Below are positions 61,544-64,000 of a stretch of DNA of 64,000 nucleotides, piece by piece. The position numbers and the translations under genes are program-made. The notes under the pieces are model-generated. The model made no database searches and was not told the DNA's origin. It was given only the letters and a program-made list of their open reading frames with translations. This DNA is from Protostelium mycophagum (taxonomy: Eukaryota; Evosea; Variosea; Protosteliida; Protosteliaceae). Location of the stretch: positions 1 through 64,000 of the forward strand of contig KV921073.1 in NCBI GenBank assembly GCA_002081555.1. The letters are read 5' to 3'. The number at the start of each line of letters is the position of its first letter. Within the stretch, counting starts at the first letter, position 1.

Positions 61544-61633
61544 TTTCTGTGGATGGTGATGAATGAAACAATTTGGCGGGAGGGATGATCTACAACGGAG
61601 ATTTCTCCTGCAAAATCAAATTATTGTGGTCAT

Positions 61634-64000
61634 ATGTGGGAGGGGGAATCTTCTGACAGTGATGAGGATGAGAAACTCTCCACACTGCCTGAACTAAATT
61701 CGAAGTTGCAAGCGAAAAGCTCTAGTAACCCAAATGGAGTGGAGATTAGAAATAGAACGATGAGTTCCTCAGCTTCTGATTTGCCGGCCTCCATCGCGGT
61801 GATATCAGGAATTCATTCGGACAGAGTCATACGCCAGAAGAATCAGAAGCCTGTCGCGACAGATGTGGCAACCTCTATCGAGAAGGACAATCACAACGTA
61901 GGCACATAGCTCAATATGGCGTTAATTCTGTACAGCAGAGAGATCTTTATGGATTTGTGATTAAGAGCGCACACAGCGAGGAATATTGTGACTTTATGGA
62001 CAGGTACATTGTTCAACTACAACAACAAATAGAGAGGTGAATGCTAAACTGCTGATCTTGCTGACTTGACGCTAATGGAGTGAAGTTTTCAACGGTTTGT
62101 GGAACAACATCAGAGTGAATTGAATGAAGGCTTTCTTCCTTGGACAAAATTACAGGGCAGTCGACCCAGCACTCCCTCTTCACTCAGGAAATTCAACAGT
62201 GCGGAACAATTCCCTGAAGCTGAATCACCAATACCCAGCTCACCCTCCATAACTTCTGCTGGGCTTGCTCAATTCAGCGCCAAAGTCGGAAGCTTCTTGC
62301 TCCCTAAGACAGAGGTCCCCCCTCCTCCTCTTACACAGAAGCAACAATTTGCCCTCATGGTTAAGAAAGGTGAATATGAACAAGTGTCTTGGAGCTGAGG
62401 CGATAGGTATACCACCACAACATAGACCCCTCTTTTGGAGGATTTTCTCTGGGACAGATGAAGTCATGAATATGAGCAAGGGTTTATACCATCAAATTTT
62501 ACAAGATCACTCAAAGGATGTTTCAAACGCAGTGAGCCAGATTGAAAAAGACATAAACCGTACCTTTGCAACGAATATAGGCAGTTTCTCCAGAGATTCA
62601 TTAAAGAGAGGTCAGTATAAATAGATTACAATCATTAAAATATACAGTTTTGGTAGCTTATTCATGGAAGAATTCGAGAGTTGGGTACTGCCAAGCAATG
62701 AATTTCATTGCAGCAGGGCTTTTAATATTTATGAGTGAGGAAGAATCCTTCTGGATGTTGGCTTATGTTGTCGAAAGATTATTACCGAATTATTTTAATG
62801 AGGTAGATGAATATTGTATATCCTTAATAAAAGAGACAGACAGTCAGTGGGTCGAGGGTGGATGCAGTGATACTCAACAAATACATCAGTAAGAGATTAC
62901 CTAAATTGTGTAAACATCTCGCGAAGGTGGACTTTAATATATTGGTATTCAGCGCACAATGGCTGATGTGTCTATACATTACATCAGGTAATTAATTCAT
63001 CATCAATATCACACTGATTATCACAGTGCCAAACGAGGTAGCAAGTGCACACCGTTCAGTATCACATAATTATTAATCGATCACAGACAGCCTTTCGATT
63101 ATGGGATACGATATTTTATTTTGGACCCAAGATGATATTCGAAATAGCATTGTCTATACTGACTGTGCTTGAAAAACCGTTACTAGAGATGAATGATGAG
63201 ACGGATATCGGTCTATTCATCGGTGAAGAAGTTGCAAAATTATTCGATGCTGATCAGCTATTTCAGGTAATCTCTATTTTGATAAAAATGATTGATTGAA
63301 TGAAGACATCAATGAAACCATTGGATTCTAAAAAGATATTAAAATTGAGGGAAGAGATAACCAAAGAAATTGAGAGAGAGACAAGACAGAAGCTCTGCAA
63401 TTTCGAGAATGAGGAATTAGTGAAGGCAACACATTGTGAGTATGATGGTACAATATTCAACTGAATATGATCACAGTCGATATGGCACAGATAATAGAAT
63501 TAAGGCAATCATTTATTGGGATGGATTTGCAGCACGACCAATTAAATGTGGAGAATTTCGCCAGCATCATACACCAGATATTCCCCGAATGGCAGAGGGA
63601 AGAGATATTCTTAGGGAGATTGTTTGGGGCACTCGATACATCTGGGAAGCACCATCTACAGTTTAAAGAGTTGGTCATAGGATTATCTATATTATGCAGG
63701 GGTTCAATAGAGGAGAGGATGGACTGTAAGTAGTAATGGTGGAAGCTATGCTGATATCGTCAGTGTGCACAAGAGTATTTAATGGGAATGACACGGAGAT
63801 CAGCAGGGAGGATATGGAGCTGGTACTCGGATCGATATACAGATTATTTGATCAAGAGAATTGCATACACGAAGTGAAGTTCTTTGTGGATATGTTATTC
63901 AGTATGGGGAAGGGAGAGAGAAGTATGGATGGAGCAGAATTCAAGAGGGTACTGGTCATGCAACCTCTCATCGTCAAATGTTTCTTATTGGATCAACCAA
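61634..64000 (+). CDS. TBC1D8/9-type RabGAP with EF-hand, partial
   Basis: Starts MWEGESSDSDEDEKL with a long Ser-rich leader (including FGFVIKSAHSEEYCDFMDR-like exon DLYGFVIKSAHSEEY), then IPPQHRPLFWRIFSG, the opening of the TBC domain. Both catalytic fingers are present: QIEKDINRTF (I-x-x-D-x-x-R) and RVGYCQAMNF (Y-x-Q). Then ESFWMLAYVVERLLPNYF, AQWLMCLYI, AFRLWDTIFYFGPKMIFEIA and the C-terminal LFGALDTSGKHHLQFKEL, an EF-hand as in TBC1D8/9 but with Lys and His where calcium ligands and Gly are usual. No GRAM domain was seen upstream. The coding region continues past the window end. Confidence 0.85.

Overview
The window is nuclear DNA of a free-living eukaryotic microbe with a very compact, intron-rich genome. 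Introns are short (mostly 35-80 bp, AT-rich, GT...AG) and interrupt nearly every gene, so most proteins here were pieced together from neighbouring exons by eye. The mix of families fits an amoebozoan best: copine, a GH16 glucanase, an acid sphingomyelinase-like enzyme, an Ecm33/Sps2-like GPI protein, a Zn2Cys6-PAS factor with a Dictyostelium-like Cys6 pattern, a DDX60 helicase, and a spastizin homologue. A protosteloid amoeba such as Planoprotostelium would fit. This placement is inference. CEP20 and a C2orf81-like gene suggest that the lineage keeps centriole or cilium machinery.

Left part, 1-38,611. In order: 3' part of a secreted GH16 glucanase with micro-duplications; a ZFYVE26 homologue; a copine; a gene-poor kilobase with one small ORF; a secreted Cys-containing protein (-); an acid sphingomyelinase-like phosphodiesterase (+); a DUG3-like class II glutamine amidotransferase (-); an 8 kb helical-repeat gene, perhaps Mms22-like (+); a METTL25-family methyltransferase (-); ribosomal protein eL42 (+); Dr1/NC2-beta (-); TTC7 (+); a KE-rich nuclear protein (+); a SAP + CSRNP-like nuclear protein (+); an Ap4A phosphorylase-like enzyme (-); CEP20 (+); TAF13 (-); 5-hydroxyisourate hydrolase with a PTS2 (+). 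A short repeat tract follows.

Assembly seam. Exactly 100 N (38,612-38,711) are followed by about 60 bp of CCCTAAA telomere repeat, oriented as at the left end of a chromosome. The right part (38,712-64,000) therefore looks like a separate chromosome end joined to the left contig during scaffolding.

Right part. A C2orf81-like gene starts about 150 bp from the telomere repeats. Then come complex I NDUFB9 (-), elongation factor 2 (-), the Zn2Cys6-PAS factor (+), a divergent PRMT-like methyltransferase (-), phosphomannomutase (+), a DDX60 helicase (-), the Ecm33-like protein (-), SAICAR synthetase (+), an F-box protein (+), FACT subunit SSRP1/Pob3 without an HMG box (-), and a TBC1D8/9-type RabGAP with EF-hand that runs off the end.

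Genes are packed tightly: several convergent pairs have stop codons only 8-22 bp apart, and several divergent pairs share under 100 bp. Three genes act in RNA polymerase II transcription or chromatin (Dr1, TAF13, SSRP1) and two in translation (eL42, EF2), but there is no operon-like grouping. I recognised no tRNA or rRNA gene, CRISPR array, transposon or virus-like element.
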